A DNA stretch of 64,000 nucleotides. Origin: Candidatus Peregrinibacteria bacterium (lineage in GTDB: Bacteria > Patescibacteriota > Gracilibacteria > UBA1369 > 2-02-FULL-48-14). The position numbers and the translations under genes were made by a program. The DNA lies in the NCBI GenBank assembly GCA_018658105.1, contig JABHVW010000001.1, forward strand, positions 124,001 through 188,000, written 5' to 3'. Below the pieces are notes generated by a model that saw nothing but the letters and a program-made list of their open reading frames with translations, was not told where the DNA came from and did not search any database. This document shows, in pieces, positions 63,280 through 64,000 of the stretch (positions are counted from its first letter, which is position 1; the number at the start of each line of letters is the position of its first letter).

Positions 63280-64000
63280 ATGAATATTAAAGAAGTTCCC
63301 CCTGGTACAGAGCAAGCAAGCGAGTCTTTGGGTGATTCTGAAGGAAAAGTTGAAGCTCAAAAAGTTGTATTTGGATTTCGTACTATGCTGATAGCTACTC
63401 TTGGTTTGTTACTAGCTGCAGGGGGCGTTTGTAGTGCATTACAAGGTCAGGACGCAAGTCCCACTAGTAGTGCTGAAAAGTCACCTGAAGACCAAACAGA
63501 TGTTTTGATTGCCAGAGTTGAGAGCGCTATGCGTGCTCTTAAAAGCAAAGTTATGTCATCTATAGAAGAAATGGAAGATGAGCAGCTCAAGAAAGACTTA
63601 AAAGTACCCTTTGATGTAATAGGGAGGAATGAGGCCAACACCGACAAGAATAAACTGAGATTTAAGCGTGAAGTTCTTGCTATAGGAGGACACCATATTT
63701 CTGACAATCCATACGATTTTCTTTATGAGCTAAGAGATATAGATGATGGGGTCGCGGCATATGCACATGTTTCAAGGACCATGATACTTGGAAAAAGCCT
63801 TGATCCTGATAATTTATTGGATTGCCTAGTTATATATCATGAGACTAGACATGTGATTAATGATACTCATTTTAGACAAGGGATAAAGTCAGATGCTGAG
63901 TTTGCTGCTTACATGAGATTTTTCACAAGGAGGGAAGGAGAGGAAAAAATGGTTTGTGTTGATGATGAATTTACAGCCTATGGGATTGAAATCGAATTGC
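63280..64000 (+). CDS. membrane-anchored HExxH protein (partial, C-terminus outside window)
   Basis: The first 240 residues are present. A cytoplasmic N-terminus of about 34 residues precedes one hydrophobic segment (MLIATLGLLLAAGGV), then an extracytoplasmic Ser/Asp-rich linker and a soluble domain. Within it CLVIYHETRHVINDTHF contains HExxH, the zinc-metallopeptidase signature. A later DDEFTAYGIE could supply the third (Glu) ligand, as in gluzincins. Gly-Val before the Cys (GGVC) is not a good lipobox, so a signal anchor is more likely. The family is not recognised and the end of the gene is missing. Confidence 0.75.
   Translation, partial: MNIKEVPPGTEQASESLGDSEGKVEAQKVVFGFRTMLIATLGLLLAAGGVCSALQGQDASPTSSAEKSPEDQTDVLIARVESAMRALKSKVMSSIEEMEDEQLKKDLKVPFDVIGRNEANTDKNKLRFKREVLAIGGHHISDNPYDFLYELRDIDDGVAAYAHVSRTMILGKSLDPDNLLDCLVIYHETRHVINDTHFRQGIKSDAEFAAYMRFFTRREGEEKMVCVDDEFTAYGIEIEL

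Noticed and set aside
1-64000. Alternative genetic code (UGA as Gly) as in Gracilibacteria/SR1
   Set aside because: Several genes end in TGA with proper overlaps to the next start (for example 5628-5631 and 34719-34722), and no in-frame TGA interrupts conserved domains.
1-64000. CRISPR arrays, insertion sequences, integrases or rRNA genes
   Set aside because: No regular spacer-repeat array, transposase or recombinase frame, or rRNA-like stretch was seen on either strand.

Overview
The window looks like a chromosome segment of a Candidate Phyla Radiation (Patescibacteria) bacterium, possibly a Peregrinibacteria-like lineage; this placement is inferred. The basis is an AT-rich genome, compact enzymes missing optional domains (ThrRS without TGS, short Aro proteins), very tight operons, a giant S-layer-type surface protein, a type IV pilus locus, a VirB6-like locus, and starts that almost never follow a Shine-Dalgarno motif. 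TGA is an ordinary stop here (for example at 13355-13357 and 34720-34722), so this is not a code-25 Gracilibacteria/SR1 genome.

Left part (1-10.2 kb): partial miaA, a U32 tRNA-hydroxylation-type protein (TrhP/YrrO-like) coupled to a small ferredoxin, a kinase-fold-like protein, a membrane protein, and an eight-gene overlapping minus-strand operon aroA-aroK-aroQ-aroE-DAHP synthase-aroB-aroC-chorismate mutase. The operon runs from central metabolism to prephenate and stops there. TrhP is known to need prephenate, so the neighbourhood may be one functional unit. The AroK protein lacks the usual substrate-binding arginines.

10.2-19.2 kb: an L10 leader with attenuator in front of rplJ-rplL, a TrmB-like regulator with a radical SAM protein, a type IV pilus block (PilN-like, PilO-like, PilB, PilC, two pilins), and between pilC and the pilins, on the other strand, an odd 74-nt tRNA-like RNA with alanine identity (G3:U70, encoded CCA) but no normal D or anticodon arm.

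19.2-38.8 kb: one operon made of a 5,169-residue surface protein (gingipain-fold-like N-terminus, Ca-binding DGDG repeats, Ig-like and VCBS repeats, FecR-like domain, two SLH triplets) followed by four overlapping genes for secreted proteins that all end in a Cys plus one residue. The operon ends in a 100-nt hairpin.

38.9-42.7 kb: two tiny minus-strand genes (zinc ribbon; excisionase-type HTH) behind an 18-bp palindrome, a TrpR/YerC-like repressor with its own palindromic operator, then an aminotransferase and a Cys/Met-metabolism PLP enzyme.

42.7-50.3 kb: housekeeping genes uvrA, a PrsW-like protease, recF, a DUF4112 protein and thrS. 50.3-58.8 kb: a five-gene type IV secretion-like membrane operon without ATPase genes. 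58.9-64 kb: rpsF-ssb-rpsR, mutS, tRNA-Arg(CCT) and a partial anchored HExxH protein.
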